Positions 1 to 9,318 of a DNA stretch of 64,000 nt are shown here, piece by piece. Position 1 is the stretch's first letter, and each line of letters starts with the position of its first letter. The stretch comes from Thioalkalivibrio sp. XN279. Its GTDB lineage: Bacteria; Pseudomonadota; Gammaproteobacteria; Steroidobacterales; XN24. Both the position numbers and the translations under genes were made by a program. The DNA lies in NCBI RefSeq assembly GCF_011089885.1, contig NZ_JAANBD010000028.1:1-64000 (forward strand), written 5' to 3'. The notes under the pieces were generated by a model. The model made no database searches. It had not been told where the DNA came from and was given only the letters and a program-made list of their open reading frames with translations.

Positions 1-740
1 GCCGCAAACCCGCCGGCGCCGGCCACCAGTCCCACGTGCAGGCCGGAGATCGCCAGCAGGTGGCCGGTGCCGGTAGCGGCCAGGGCCTCGCGCGTGCCGG
101 CGTCCAGCCCGCCGCGGAAACCGAGGGTGATGGCCGTGAGCACGGCGGCCGACTCGGCGTCGCCGACGATTTCCTGGATGTGGCTCGCAGCGCGGCCGCG
201 CCAGCGCAGCAGCCGATCAGCCGCGGCGTCGAGACGTTGCCCGGCGGCTGTGCCGCTGGCGTAGCCGGTGACGGTGATCCCCTGGCGCAGCAACCATGAT
301 TCCCGGCTGCTGCTGCCGGTGTTGAGCAGGCCGCGCGGGCGCTGCACCTTGGCCGCGAAGCGCCAGCGCTCGCCCGGCGCCGGCAGTTCCTGTCCTTCGA
401 ACCAGGACAGCCTCAGGCGCCCGCGCAATTCCGCGGGTTGCTCGAGGCGCAGCGTGAGCACGACGCGCCGCTGCTCTCGCCGCGGCAGGTCGTCGACCAC
501 GCCGACCAGCACCAGGCGCTGGCCGTCGAGCGCAGGTTCGAGGCGCTGCGCCAGGCCCTGGTCCAGGGCGACGGCCGCCAGCGTGAGACCGAAACCGAGC
601 CCTGCCGCCAGCCAGCGGCCGCGCCACGCGACCGCGACGGCCACCAGTAACATGGCCGGCGCGAGCCACGCGGGCGCCGGCCCGAACACATGCAGCACGA
701 GCCACGCGCCGCCCAGCATGCCGAGGCCAAACACGGGCAT
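1..740 (-). CDS. comEC: ComEC/Rec2 DNA-uptake channel, N-terminal part (cut by window edge)
   Basis: Inner-membrane channel that carries single-stranded DNA into the cytoplasm during natural transformation. About 246 codons are present and the frame stays open past base 1, so the C-terminal part is missing. The N-terminus (MPVFGLGMLG) has hydrophobic segments. An OB-fold-like stretch follows, with the family hallmark GLLNTGSSSRESWLLRQGI and then TGYASG. Near the edge comes the competence-domain motif HLLAISGLHVGL. The start is ATG at 740, the only ATG or GTG close upstream in this frame. It is transcribed divergently from the DUF2062 gene. Whether the organism is transformable cannot be judged from this fragment. 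Confidence 0.9.
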   Translation of the reverse strand, partial: MPVFGLGMLGGAWLVLHVFGPAPAWLAPAMLLVAVAVAWRGRWLAAGLGFGLTLAAVALDQGLAQRLEPALDGQRLVLVGVVDDLPRREQRRVVLTLRLEQPAELRGRLRLSWFEGQELPAPGERWRFAAKVQRPRGLLNTGSSSRESWLLRQGITVTGYASGTAAGQRLDAAADRLLRWRGRAASHIQEIVGDAESAAVLTAITLGFRGGLDAGTREALAATGTGHLLAISGLHVGLVAGAGGFA

Positions 741-773
741 GGCCGTGCCGGGCGCTGCTACGTGATAATGCGA

Positions 774-786
774 CGAGAATTTCTCG
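774..786. promoter_or_regulatory. 13-bp perfect palindrome between divergent comEC and DUF2062 genes
   Basis: CGAGAATTTCTCG reads the same on both strands and lies in the 56-bp gap between the two divergent starts. Such a site is a reasonable operator for a dimeric regulator, but no known consensus is recognised, so the function is inference only. Confidence 0.35.
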
Positions 787-796
787 ACGAGTGGCA

Positions 797-1333
797 ATGC
801 CCCGAAATCTCCTCAACCGGGTGCTCCCGGCGCGCGCACGGCTCCGCGAACAGTGGTTCCTGCGCCCGTTCAATGCCTTGCTGCACGACCCGGCGCTCTG
901 GGCCACCCATCGTAAAAACGTGCTCAAGGCCTTGGCAGTGGGCCTTTTTGCCAGTTTCCTGCCGATACCCGGGCAAACCGTGCTGGCAACGCTGGTAGCG
1001 TTGTGGCTCAGGGTCAATCTCCCGGTGGCCGTGCTGGCCTCGTGGTTCGCCAATCCCGTCACCATCGGCCCGATGTACTACGCCTGTTACCGCCTCGGCT
1101 CCTGGCTGCTCGAACGCAAGCCCGGCGGCTTCCCGGAAGCAGTCACCTTCGAATGGCTGTGGAGCGAGATCGGACGGGTCTGGCAGCCGCTGCTGCTGGG
1201 TTGCCTGGTGCTCGGGACCGTGGTGACCGCCTTCTCGGTACTGCTGCTGAACCAGGTATGGATTCGCATGTCGCGCCGGCGCTTTCGCGACCGGCGGCAC
1301 TTCCACCCCTGGCGCCGTCAGCCGCCCGCCTGA
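797..1333 (+). CDS. DUF2062 family membrane protein
   Basis: Function unknown. The 178-aa product matches the DUF2062 family: a basic N-terminus, a hydrophobic stretch around [18 protein letters not shown] (roughly residues 48-65), further hydrophobic segments including [13 protein letters not shown], and a C-terminal hydrophobic helix followed by a basic tail ([13 protein letters not shown]). Start ATG 797 is preferred over GTG 791 because GAG lies 5 nt upstream. The gene is divergent from comEC, and its last 16 bp overlap the end of lolD on the other strand. This comEC/DUF2062/lol neighbourhood occurs in other gammaproteobacteria. Confidence 0.85.
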   Translation: MPRNLLNRVLPARARLREQWFLRPFNALLHDPALWATHRKNVLKALAVGLFASFLPIPGQTVLATLVALWLRVNLPVAVLASWFANPVTIGPMYYACYRLGSWLLERKPGGFPEAVTFEWLWSEIGRVWQPLLLGCLVLGTVVTAFSVLLLNQVWIRMSRRRFRDRRHFHPWRRQPPA

Positions 1334-2025
1334 ACCTCTCGGGGCGGCTGCAGCCGGCCGTCATAGAGTTCCACGACCCTGCCCATGCGATGCGCCAGGG
1401 CAAGGTCGTGGGTGACCACCACCAGCGCCGTGCCGAGTTCGCGATTCAGCTCCAGCATGAGCTCGAACACCGTGTTGCCGGTGCGCGCGTCGAGGTTGCC
1501 CGTGGGTTCGTCGGCGAGCACGACCGCCGGCCGCGTGATCAGGGCCCGCGCCACGGCCGCGCGCTGGCGCTCACCCCCGGAGAGCTTGGCCGGGCGATGG
1601 TCCAGGCGCGCGCCGAGCCCGACGCGCCCGAGCAGGTCGGCCGCGGCTGCCTTCGCCTTCGGCACGTCCATGCCGCGAATAAGCAGCGGCATCGCCACGT
1701 TCTCCAGCGCGGAAAATTCGGGCAGCAGGTGATGGAACTGGTACACGAAACCCAGCGCCTCGTTGCGCAGCCGTCCGCGTTGCGCGTCGTTCAGGGTAGA
1801 GAGGTCCCGTCCCTGCACGCGCACTGCACCGCTGGTCGGCAGGTCGAGGCCGCCGAGCAGCTGCAGCAAAGTGGTCTTGCCGGAGCCGCTGGCGCCGACG
1901 ATGGCGAGGCGGTCGCCGGCCCGGACCTCGAGCTCCACGCCGTTCAGCACGTCGACGACGTTCGCGCCTTCGACGAAGCGCTTGCACAGCGCATGGCAGG
2001 CGAGAACGGTTGCGGGCTCACTCAT
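1318..2025 (-). CDS. lolD: Lipoprotein-releasing ABC transporter ATPase LolD
   Basis: ATPase that powers extraction of outer-membrane lipoproteins from the inner membrane and hand-over to LolA. It has 235 aa, the usual size. Visible motifs are Walker [10 protein letters not shown] (about residues 44-52), the Q-loop region, the signature [15 protein letters not shown], Walker [13 protein letters not shown] and the switch histidine in VVVTHD. The start overlaps the stop of the upstream permease by 8 bp (ATGAGTGA), so translation is probably coupled. The 3' end runs 16 bp into the convergent DUF2062 gene. Confidence 0.95.
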   Translation of the reverse strand: MSEPATVLACHALCKRFVEGANVVDVLNGVELEVRAGDRLAIVGASGSGKTTLLQLLGGLDLPTSGAVRVQGRDLSTLNDAQRGRLRNEALGFVYQFHHLLPEFSALENVAMPLLIRGMDVPKAKAAAADLLGRVGLGARLDHRPAKLSGGERQRAAVARALITRPAVVLADEPTGNLDARTGNTVFELMLELNRELGTALVVVTHDLALAHRMGRVVELYDGRLQPPREVQAGG

Positions 2026-3265
2026 GTCGCAAGGCCTCCGCCGGCTGGCTGCGCGCCGCGCGCCACGCCGGATAGATGGTCGAGAGCACCGTCAGCACGA
2101 AGGCCGTGCCACAGATGCGCCAAAGGTCGCCGACGCGCAGTTCCGCCGGCAGGTCGCTCATGAAATACACGTCGGGCGCGAGAAAGGTCGTGCCCACCAG
2201 CGCTTCCAGCACATGCACCAGTTGCTCCACGTTCAGGGCCAGCAGCATGCCGAGGCCGAGCCCGGCCAGGGTGCCGACGGCGCCTATGAGCGTGCCCTGG
2301 ATGATGAACACGGTCATGATCCCGCCCGGCGAAGCGCCGAGAGTGCGCAGGATGGCGATGTCGCCCTGCTTGTCTTTCACCACCATGACCAGCGTGGAGA
2401 CGATGTTGAAGGCGGCGACGGCGACCACCAGCAGCAGGATGGTGAACATCATCTGCTTGGAAAGCTGGATGGAACGGAAGAAATTGACGTGCTGGCGCGT
2501 CCAGTCGTTGACGTAGAAGCCGCCGCCGAGCGCGACGGCGATCTCGCGCGACAGCTCGGGCGCGCGGAACATGTCCTCCAGCGTCACGCGCAGGCCGGTG
2601 ACCTTGTCACCCGTGCGCCACAGCCGCGCGGCATCGTCCAGGTGTACGAACGCCAGGCTGCGGTCGAAGTCGTACATGCCGGCCTCGAACACCCCGCCCA
2701 CGGTGAAGCGCCGCAGCCGCGGCACCACGCCGGCCGGCGTCACCATGCCCTGGGAGATGGCGAGCACGACCTGGTCGCCGACGCCAACGCCCAACTCCCG
2801 CGCCAGCGCGCTGCCGAGCAGGATGTTCCAGCGGCCCGCCGAGAGCGCATCCAGCGAGCCGGCCACCAGCAACGACTCCAGCCCCGACACGCGGCGTTCC
2901 TGCTCCGGCAGGATGCCGCGCACCAGCGCGCCGCTCACGGCTTCGCCCTGCAGCAACATGCCCTCGCCCTGCACATAGGGCGCGGACGCCGTCACCTCGG
3001 GCACGGCTTCCACTTCCGCCGCCACTGCGCGCCAGTCCGCGATGCCGTCGCCGAACCCTTCCAGCGAGGCATGCGCGGCCAGCGACAGGATGCGCGTGCG
3101 CAGCTCGCTCTCGAAGCCGTTCATCACCGACAGCACGACGATCAGCACCGCGACGCCGACCGCCACGCCGAGAATGGAAATCGCCGAGATGAAGGAGACG
3201 AAGCGGTTGTGCGTGCGTGCGCGCAGGTAGCGCGTGCCGACCAGCCAGCGCCAGCGGCTACTCAT
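2018..3265 (-). CDS. lolC: LolC/LolE-family lipoprotein-releasing permease
   Basis: Transmembrane subunit of the LolCDE complex, 415 aa. The N-terminal membrane helix contains [20 protein letters not shown] and is followed by the family motif [10 protein letters not shown] large periplasmic domain comes next, then three C-terminal helices of the FtsX type beginning near [21 protein letters not shown]. It overlaps the upstream permease gene by 8 bp and lolD by 8 bp. LolC and LolE cannot be told apart reliably by eye, and the C/E labels here are provisional. Two permeases in tandem ahead of lolD differ from the lolC-lolD-lolE order of E. coli and Pseudomonas. Confidence 0.88.
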   Translation of the reverse strand: MSSRWRWLVGTRYLRARTHNRFVSFISAISILGVAVGVAVLIVVLSVMNGFESELRTRILSLAAHASLEGFGDGIADWRAVAAEVEAVPEVTASAPYVQGEGMLLQGEAVSGALVRGILPEQERRVSGLESLLVAGSLDALSAGRWNILLGSALARELGVGVGDQVVLAISQGMVTPAGVVPRLRRFTVGGVFEAGMYDFDRSLAFVHLDDAARLWRTGDKVTGLRVTLEDMFRAPELSREIAVALGGGFYVNDWTRQHVNFFRSIQLSKQMMFTILLLVVAVAAFNIVSTLVMVVKDKQGDIAILRTLGASPGGIMTVFIIQGTLIGAVGTLAGLGLGMLLALNVEQLVHVLEALVGTTFLAPDVYFMSDLPAELRVGDLWRICGTAFVLTVLSTIYPAWRAARSQPAEALRHE

Positions 3266-4505
3266 AGCGCAACGCCTCCGCCGGCTCGGTGCGCGCGGCG
3301 CGCAGCGAGGGATAGAGCGTGGACAGCAGGCACAGCACCAGGGCGATCCCGGTCACCACCGAGACCTGCCCCCAGCGCAACTCCGAGGGCAGCCGGGAGA
3401 TGTAGTACACGTCCGCCGGCAGCAGGCTGAAGCCGAACACCGACTCCAGCGCCGGCATGATACTGCCGGCGTTGATCGCCAGGGGCACCCCGAGCCCAAC
3501 GCCGAGCAGGGTGCCGACGCAACCGATGAGCGCACCCTGCACGACGAAGATGCGCATCACGCTCCCCGGCGGCAGGCCCATGGTGCGCAGGATGGCGATC
3601 TCCGCGCGCTTGTCGCCGACGACCATCACCAGCGTGGCGACGATATTGAAGGCCGCGACGGCGATGACCAGCGACAGGATCAGCGTCATCATGGTCTTTT
3701 CGATGCGCACCGCACGGAAGTAGCTGGCATTCTCCCCGGTCCAGTCGCGCGCCTCGTAGCCCGGGCCCAGCGCTGCCGCCAGCCTGCGCGTCACTTCCGG
3801 TGCGGCGAACAGGTCGGCAAAGCGCAGGCGCAGGCCCGAGACCTCGCCGGGCCGACCGCGTGCCGCGGCGGCATCCTCCAGGTGGGCCAGTGCCAGCGTG
3901 CCGTCCTGCTCCTCCATGCCGACCTCGAACAGGCCGACCACGGTGAAGCGCCGCATGCGCGGCACCAGGCGGGTGCCGCCGTCCACGCCCGCCGGCACCA
4001 GCAGGCTCACGGCATCGCCCAGCCCGACCTGCAGGCGCGCAGCGAGCAGGCGGCCCAGCAGCAGCGCATCGCTGCCCGGCTGGAGCGCTTCCAGGCTGCC
4101 GCCCAACAGGTGCTGGTCCACTTCCGAGACCGCGCCCTCCAGCGCCGGGTCAATGCCCCGCAGCAGCGTGCCTTTCAGGCGTCCCTCGCTGGAAAGCATC
4201 GCCTGCACCTCGACGAACGGCGCCGCCCCGGTGACGCCGGGCATGGCTTTGACCTGCGCCAGCGGGCCGCGCCAGTCCTCGAGGCCGCCGCCGGGTGCAG
4301 TCACCACGCCGTGCGCACTGAGGTTGAGCAGCCGCCCGCGCAGCTCCTGCTCGAAGCCGTTCATCACCGACAACACCACGATCAGGGCGGCCACGCCGAC
4401 GGCGACGCCGAGCAGCGAGACCAGCGAGATGAACGACACGAAGCGGCTCGCCCGCCGGGCGCGCAGGTAGCGCAGGCCGATACAGATTTCCAGCGGACGA
4501 AACAT
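3258..4505 (-). CDS. lolE: LolC/LolE-family lipoprotein-releasing permease (first gene of lol operon)
   Basis: Second membrane subunit of the lipoprotein-sorting ABC transporter, also 415 aa. It opens MFRPLEICIGLRYLRARR, the usual N-terminal amphipathic start, followed by a helix and [13 protein letters not shown]. The C-terminal FtsX-like domain includes AAFNIVATLVMVVGDKRAEIAILRTMG and ends [17 protein letters not shown]. It resembles the downstream permease throughout, so the pair probably arose by duplication and works as a heterodimer with LolD. Assignment as E rather than C is provisional. The gene is divergent from the small periplasmic protein at 4611, with 105 bp between them. Confidence 0.85.
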   Translation of the reverse strand: MFRPLEICIGLRYLRARRASRFVSFISLVSLLGVAVGVAALIVVLSVMNGFEQELRGRLLNLSAHGVVTAPGGGLEDWRGPLAQVKAMPGVTGAAPFVEVQAMLSSEGRLKGTLLRGIDPALEGAVSEVDQHLLGGSLEALQPGSDALLLGRLLAARLQVGLGDAVSLLVPAGVDGGTRLVPRMRRFTVVGLFEVGMEEQDGTLALAHLEDAAAARGRPGEVSGLRLRFADLFAAPEVTRRLAAALGPGYEARDWTGENASYFRAVRIEKTMMTLILSLVIAVAAFNIVATLVMVVGDKRAEIAILRTMGLPPGSVMRIFVVQGALIGCVGTLLGVGLGVPLAINAGSIMPALESVFGFSLLPADVYYISRLPSELRWGQVSVVTGIALVLCLLSTLYPSLRAARTEPAEALRYE

Positions 4506-4576
4506 GGCGCGCCATTAAATCACAGCCCGGGACGCAAAATGAGACATTGATGCCGACTGCAACCGGCCCGCGGTGG

Positions 4577-4603
4577 TATATTCTGTGCGTCAAACGACCG
4601 GAG
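4577..4603 (+). promoter_or_regulatory. Candidate promoter -10 and ribosome-binding site for the 4611 gene
   Basis: TATATTCT at 4577-4584 offers a -10 hexamer (TATTCT), with a weak -35 candidate CTGCAA about 16 bp upstream. GGAG at 4600-4603 is a good Shine-Dalgarno sequence 7 nt before the ATG. The promoter call rests on these matches only. Confidence 0.35.
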
Positions 4604-4610
4604 CCGCGCC

Positions 4611-4907
4611 ATGTCCAAGACGCTTTTCGCACTGGCCATCATCAGCCTGCTGGGTGCACTCCCCGCGGCACGGGCCGACGTGCTGATCATTGAGAAGCTC
4701 GAGGCCGAGAAGATCGAGATGCCCGTACGCGGCGCCACGATGCAGCGCGTACAGCAGGTCTTCGGCGCGCCGCAGAGCGTCTCGGGTCCCGTCGGCGAGC
4801 CCCCGATCACGCGCTGGAATTACGACAAGTTCGTCGTGGTGTTCGAACACAACCGCGTCATTCACAGCGTCGCGAGGCATGACCGGCCGCCGCGGCCCGC
4901 GAACTGA
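4611..4907 (+). CDS. Small conserved periplasmic protein
   Basis: The 98-aa product has a clear Sec signal peptide: MSK, a hydrophobic core LFALAIISLLGALP, then ARA before DVLI, giving likely cleavage after residue 22. The mature part carries MQRVQQVFGAPQSVSGPVG followed by ITRWNYDKFVVVFEH and VIHSV. This short module (MxxVxxxFGxP, then a tryptophan/tyrosine beta stretch) recalls the SmpA/BamE-like fold and recurs in uncharacterised gammaproteobacterial proteins. No cysteine follows the signal, so it is soluble rather than a lipoprotein. Function is not known. The amidase gene starts 16 bp downstream. Confidence 0.8.
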   Translation: MSKTLFALAIISLLGALPAARADVLIIEKLEAEKIEMPVRGATMQRVQQVFGAPQSVSGPVGEPPITRWNYDKFVVVFEHNRVIHSVARHDRPPRPAN

Positions 4908-4923
4908 GCCCGCTGTCCCGCCT

Positions 4924-5811
4924 ATGTCCTCCAGCACCCTGAAAACCGGGCTGGTCCAGCACGCCGTCGGCGCGGACCTGGCCGCCACTCGCGCCCTGAC
5001 CGAGGCCGGCGTCCGTGACGCCGCCGCGCGCGGCGCGCGCCTCGTGCTCCTGCAGGAGCTGCACCAGAGCAGCTATTTCTGCAAGGTGGAGGATCCCGAG
5101 CTGTTCGACCTGGCGGAACCCATCCCGGGGCCGGGCACGGAGTGGCTCGGGCGCCTGGCCGCCGAGCTCTCGGTGGTCATCGTCGGCTCGCTGTTCGAGC
5201 GGCGCGCCGCCGGCATCTATCACAACACGGCGGTGGTGCTCGAGTCGGACGGGCGCCTTGCGGGGCGCTATCGCAAGGCCCACATCCCTGACGACCCGGC
5301 CTATTACGAGAAATTCTTCTTCACCCCCGGCGACGACGACCTGCGCCCCATCGAGACCTCGGTAGGACGCCTCGGGGTCCTGGTGTGCTGGGACCAGTGG
5401 TACCCGGAGGCCGCGCGCCTGATGGCACTGGCCGGCGCGGACATGCTCCTCTACCCCACCGCCATCGGGCGCTCCGCAGAAGATCCCCCGGAAGAGCAGC
5501 GCCGCCAGCAGGACGCCTGGGAGACCGTGCAGCGGGGCCACGCCGTGGCCAACGGCTTGCCGGTGCTGGCCTGCAACCGCGTGGGCTTCGAGCACGACCC
5601 CTCCGGCGCCACCAGGGGCATCACCTTCTGGGGCAACAGCTTCGCCTGCGGCCCCCAGGGCGAAGTGCTGGCGCGGGCCGGAGACACGCCGGAAACCCTG
5701 GTCGTGGACCTCGACCTGCAGCGTTCGGAGCGCGTGCGCCGCATGTGGCCCTTCCTGCGCGACCGGCGCATCGACGCCTACGGCGACCTGCTGCTGCGCT
5801 ACCGGGACTGA
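4924..5811 (+). CDS. aguB: N-carbamoylputrescine amidase
   Basis: Carbon-nitrogen hydrolase that converts N-carbamoylputrescine to putrescine, CO2 and ammonia in the arginine/agmatine route to polyamines. It has 295 aa. The nitrilase triad is visible as E45 (LLQELHQ), K118 (YRKAHIPD) and C155 (VCWDQWYPE). RKAHIPDDPAYYEKFFFTPG is typical of the AguB subfamily. The ATG at 4924 starts the homologous region (MSSSTLKTGLVQH). An upstream in-frame extension overlaps the preceding gene and looks non-coding. The usual partner, agmatine deiminase (aguA), is not adjacent. mfd follows after 6 bp. Confidence 0.9.
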   Translation: MSSSTLKTGLVQHAVGADLAATRALTEAGVRDAAARGARLVLLQELHQSSYFCKVEDPELFDLAEPIPGPGTEWLGRLAAELSVVIVGSLFERRAAGIYHNTAVVLESDGRLAGRYRKAHIPDDPAYYEKFFFTPGDDDLRPIETSVGRLGVLVCWDQWYPEAARLMALAGADMLLYPTAIGRSAEDPPEEQRRQQDAWETVQRGHAVANGLPVLACNRVGFEHDPSGATRGITFWGNSFACGPQGEVLARAGDTPETLVVDLDLQRSERVRRMWPFLRDRRIDAYGDLLLRYRD

Positions 5812-5817
5812 GCAGGC

Positions 5818-8800
5818 ATGAAGACTGCCTGGAAACACCTGCCCTTACCCGAGGCAGCCGGCCCGCCGTTGCCGTGGGGCCAGCTCTACGGCGCTGCACC
5901 CGCCCTCGCCGTCGCGGAGGCCGCACGCCACCACCCCGGGCCCGTGCTGGTGCTGGCCCGGTCCCCGCGGCAGGCGGACCAGCTCGCCGCGGAGATCGCT
6001 TTCTTCGCCGGCAGCGATTACGACGTCATGCTGCTGCCGGACGCCGAGACCCTGCCGTGGGACGCGTTCTCGCCCCATCCCGACATCACCTCGCGGCGCC
6101 TGGCCACGCTGGCGCGGCTGCCGGGGCTGAAACGCGGCGTGGTGGTGGCCGCCAGCCAGGGCCTGCTGCAGCGCCTGCCGCCCCCGGCCTGGACCGCCAC
6201 GCAGGGGCTCGAAGTGCGCGTCGGGGATGCGCTGGATCCCACCCTGCTGCGGCAGCAGTTGCAGGATGCCGGCTACCTGGCGGTGCCGCAGGTCAGCGAG
6301 CATGGCGAGTTCGCATTACGCGGCTCGCTGCTCGATCTCTACCCGATGGGCAGCGAGCTCCCTTATCGCATCGACCTGTTCGACGACACCGTGGACTCCA
6401 TCCGGCGCTTCGATCCCGCCACCCAGCGGTCGCTGGACAAGCTGGAAAACATCCGCCTGCTGCCCGGGCGCGAGTACCCCTTCTCCGCGGAGGCGATCCG
6501 GGTCTTCCGCGAGCGCTTTCGTGAGCGCTTTCCGGGCGACCCGTCGCGCGTCGGCCTGTATCGCGACATCGGCGAGGGCATCGCCGCAGGTGGCCTCGAG
6601 TACTATCTGCCGCTGTTCTTCGCGACGCTCGCGAGCCTGCCGGACTATCTGCCGCCCAGCACACTCGTGGTCGAGGCCGAACCTGCCGAGGGCGTCCTGG
6701 AACAGGCCTGGGCGGGCGCACTCGAGCGCCACGGGCAGCTGGCCCATGACATCGAGCGTCCCATCCTGGACCCGGAGGAGGTGTTCCTGCCGCCCGCGGA
6801 GCTGCTCAGCCGCCTGCGCGAACTCCCCGCCATCGAACTGGCTCCGTTCAAGCAGGCCGGCGGCGGGCACGACCTGGGCACGGCGGCGCCGCCCGCGCTG
6901 AAGCTGGATCCGCGCGCTGCCGAGCCGGCGCGGGCGTTGCTGGATTTCCTGCTCGGCTTCGACGGGCGCGTGCTGTTCACGGCTGAATCCCCCGGTCGAC
7001 GCGAAATGCTGCGCGGCATGCTGGGCGGGCACGGCATCGCCACTGCGTCCTGCGATGGCTGGGACGCCTTTCTCCAGGGCGCAGAGCCGCACGGCCTGGC
7101 CATCGCTCCGCTGGAGGAAGGCCTGCTGCTCCCTGGTGCCGGGCTGGCCGTCATCGCCGAGTCCCAGCTCTTCGGCGAGCGCGTGCGCCAGCGCGCCCGG
7201 CGCAAGCGCGGCGCGCGCGATCCGGAAGCCGTCATCCGGGAGCTGTCCGACCTGCGCGCGGGCGCCCCCGTGGTGCACGTCGATTATGGCGTCGGCCGCT
7301 ACCTCGGCCTGGTCACGCTCGATGTGCAGGACCGGCGCGCAGAGTTCCTCGCCCTGGAATACGCGGGCGGCGACAAGCTCTATGTCCCGGTGCATTCACT
7401 CGACCTCATCAGCCGTTACACCGGCGCGTCGCCGGATGCGGCGCCGTTGCACCGCCTCGGCGGCGACCAGTGGCAGAAGGCCAGGCGCCGCGCCGCCGAG
7501 AAAGTCCGCGACGTGGCTGCCGAACTGCTCGACCTGCATGCACGCCGCGCCGCGCGCCGTGGACACGGCTTCGCCCTGGCCGAGCAGGACTATGCGGCGT
7601 TCCGCGATGCATTCCCCTTCGACGAGACCCCGGACCAGCGCGACGCCATCGATGCCGTGATCGCGGACATGACCACGGCGCAGCCGATGGACCGGGTGAT
7701 CTGCGGGGACGTCGGCTTCGGCAAGACCGAAGTGGCGCTGCGGGCGGCGTTCGTGGCCGTACAGGACGGGCGCCAGGTCGCCATGCTGGTGCCCACCACG
7801 CTGCTCGCGCAACAACATTTCCAGACCTTCGCCGATCGCTTTGCCGACTGGCCCGTGCGCGTGGAGGCGCTGTCGCGCTTCCGCTCACCCAAGGAGGTGG
7901 AGCGTGTCGTCGAGGGCCTCGCCTCCGGCGCCGTCGACGTCGTCATCGGCACGCACAAGCTGCTGCAACACACGGTGCGCTTCAAGAACCTGGGCCTGGT
8001 GATCATCGACGAGGAGCATCGTTTCGGTGTGCGCGACAAGGAGCGGCTCAAGGCGCTGCGGGCGGAGGTCGATGTGCTGACGCTGACCGCCACGCCGATC
8101 CCGCGCACCATGAACATGGCCCTCGGCGGCCTGCGCGACCTGTCGATGATCACCACGCCGCCCACCGAGCGGCTCGCGGTGCAGACTTTCGTCACCGAGT
8201 GGAAAGACGACCTGGTGCGCGAGGCCTGCCTGCGCGAGATCCGGCGCGGCGGGCAGGTCTATTTCCTGCACAACGAGGTGCAGACCATCGAGGACGCGGC
8301 GCGCAAGCTGGGCGAGCTGGTGCCGGAAGCACGTATCCGCGTGGCGCACGGCCAGATGCGCGAGCGCGACCTGGAGCAGGTGATGCTCGACTTCTACCAC
8401 CGGCGCTTCAACATCCTGGTGTGCACGACCATCGTCGAGAGCGGCATCGACGTGCCGACCGCGAACACCATCATCGTGCAGCGCGCCGACAAGCTCGGCC
8501 TCGCGCAGCTGCACCAGCTGCGCGGCCGCGTCGGGCGCTCGCATCACCGCGCCTATGCCTACCTGGTGACACCGCCGCGCAACGCGATCACGGCGGATGC
8601 CGCCAAGCGCCTGGAAGCCATCGAGTCCCTGGAAGACCTCGGCGCCGGCTTCACCCTGGCGACTCACGACCTGGAAATCCGCGGCGCCGGCGAGCTGCTC
8701 GGCGAGGAACAGAGCGGCCAGATCCACGAGGTGGGCTTCACCATGTACATGGAGATGTTGCAGCGGGCCGTGGAAGCGCTGCGCAGCGGAAAGGAACCCG

Positions 8801-9318
8801 ACCTCGACCGTCCCCTGGACGCCGGCGTGGAAGTGGAGCTCGGGGTGCCTGCCCTGCTCCCGGACGACTACGTGCCCGACGTGCACCAGCGGCTGGTGCT
8901 GTACAAGCGTATCGCCGGCACCGCCGACGCGGGTGCCCTGGAGGACCTGCAGGTGGAGCTCATCGATCGCTTCGGCCTGCTGCCGCCACAGGCGCAGACC
9001 CTGTTCCGCGTCGCAGCGGTGCGCCAGCGCGCGGCGCGGCTGGGCATCCGGCGCATCGAGGCGAACTCGGCCGGCGGCAGTTTCCTGTTTCGCCAGGACA
9101 CTTGCGTCGAGCCCCTGGCCCTGATCCGCCTCATCCAGTCCGACTCGCGCCGTTATCGGCTGGACGGCCAGGACAAACTGCGCTTCAATCTCGACCTGTC
9201 CGAGCCACAGGCTCGCTTCGACGCGGTGCACGCGCTGCTGGACCGGCTGGCCCCGCAGCCCGACACAGCCAGCGCAGAGGTGCCGCTCGGCCCGGGGGTA
9301 CGGAAACATGTCCATTAG
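5818..9318 (+). CDS. mfd: Transcription-repair coupling factor Mfd
   Basis: DNA translocase that removes RNA polymerase stalled at lesions and recruits UvrA for nucleotide excision repair. It has 1166 aa, close to the E. coli length of 1148. In order come a UvrB-homology region (about 1-210), the CarD-like RNA-polymerase-interaction domain starting near VVHVDYGVGRYLGL (about 480), Walker A GDVGFGKTE (about 630), the DEEH box IIDEEHRFGV (about 730), TATPIPRTM, helicase motif VI GRVGRSHHRAYAYL (about 900), and the C-terminal TRCF domain. It begins 6 bp after aguB and its end overlaps csiV by 11 bp. Confidence 0.97.
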   Translation: MKTAWKHLPLPEAAGPPLPWGQLYGAAPALAVAEAARHHPGPVLVLARSPRQADQLAAEIAFFAGSDYDVMLLPDAETLPWDAFSPHPDITSRRLATLARLPGLKRGVVVAASQGLLQRLPPPAWTATQGLEVRVGDALDPTLLRQQLQDAGYLAVPQVSEHGEFALRGSLLDLYPMGSELPYRIDLFDDTVDSIRRFDPATQRSLDKLENIRLLPGREYPFSAEAIRVFRERFRERFPGDPSRVGLYRDIGEGIAAGGLEYYLPLFFATLASLPDYLPPSTLVVEAEPAEGVLEQAWAGALERHGQLAHDIERPILDPEEVFLPPAELLSRLRELPAIELAPFKQAGGGHDLGTAAPPALKLDPRAAEPARALLDFLLGFDGRVLFTAESPGRREMLRGMLGGHGIATASCDGWDAFLQGAEPHGLAIAPLEEGLLLPGAGLAVIAESQLFGERVRQRARRKRGARDPEAVIRELSDLRAGAPVVHVDYGVGRYLGLVTLDVQDRRAEFLALEYAGGDKLYVPVHSLDLISRYTGASPDAAPLHRLGGDQWQKARRRAAEKVRDVAAELLDLHARRAARRGHGFALAEQDYAAFRDAFPFDETPDQRDAIDAVIADMTTAQPMDRVICGDVGFGKTEVALRAAFVAVQDGRQVAMLVPTTLLAQQHFQTFADRFADWPVRVEALSRFRSPKEVERVVEGLASGAVDVVIGTHKLLQHTVRFKNLGLVIIDEEHRFGVRDKERLKALRAEVDVLTLTATPIPRTMNMALGGLRDLSMITTPPTERLAVQTFVTEWKDDLVREACLREIRRGGQVYFLHNEVQTIEDAARKLGELVPEARIRVAHGQMRERDLEQVMLDFYHRRFNILVCTTIVESGIDVPTANTIIVQRADKLGLAQLHQLRGRVGRSHHRAYAYLVTPPRNAITADAAKRLEAIESLEDLGAGFTLATHDLEIRGAGELLGEEQSGQIHEVGFTMYMEMLQRAVEALRSGKEPDLDRPLDAGVEVELGVPALLPDDYVPDVHQRLVLYKRIAGTADAGALEDLQVELIDRFGLLPPQAQTLFRVAAVRQRAARLGIRRIEANSAGGSFLFRQDTCVEPLALIRLIQSDSRRYRLDGQDKLRFNLDLSEPQARFDAVHALLDRLAPQPDTASAEVPLGPGVRKHVH

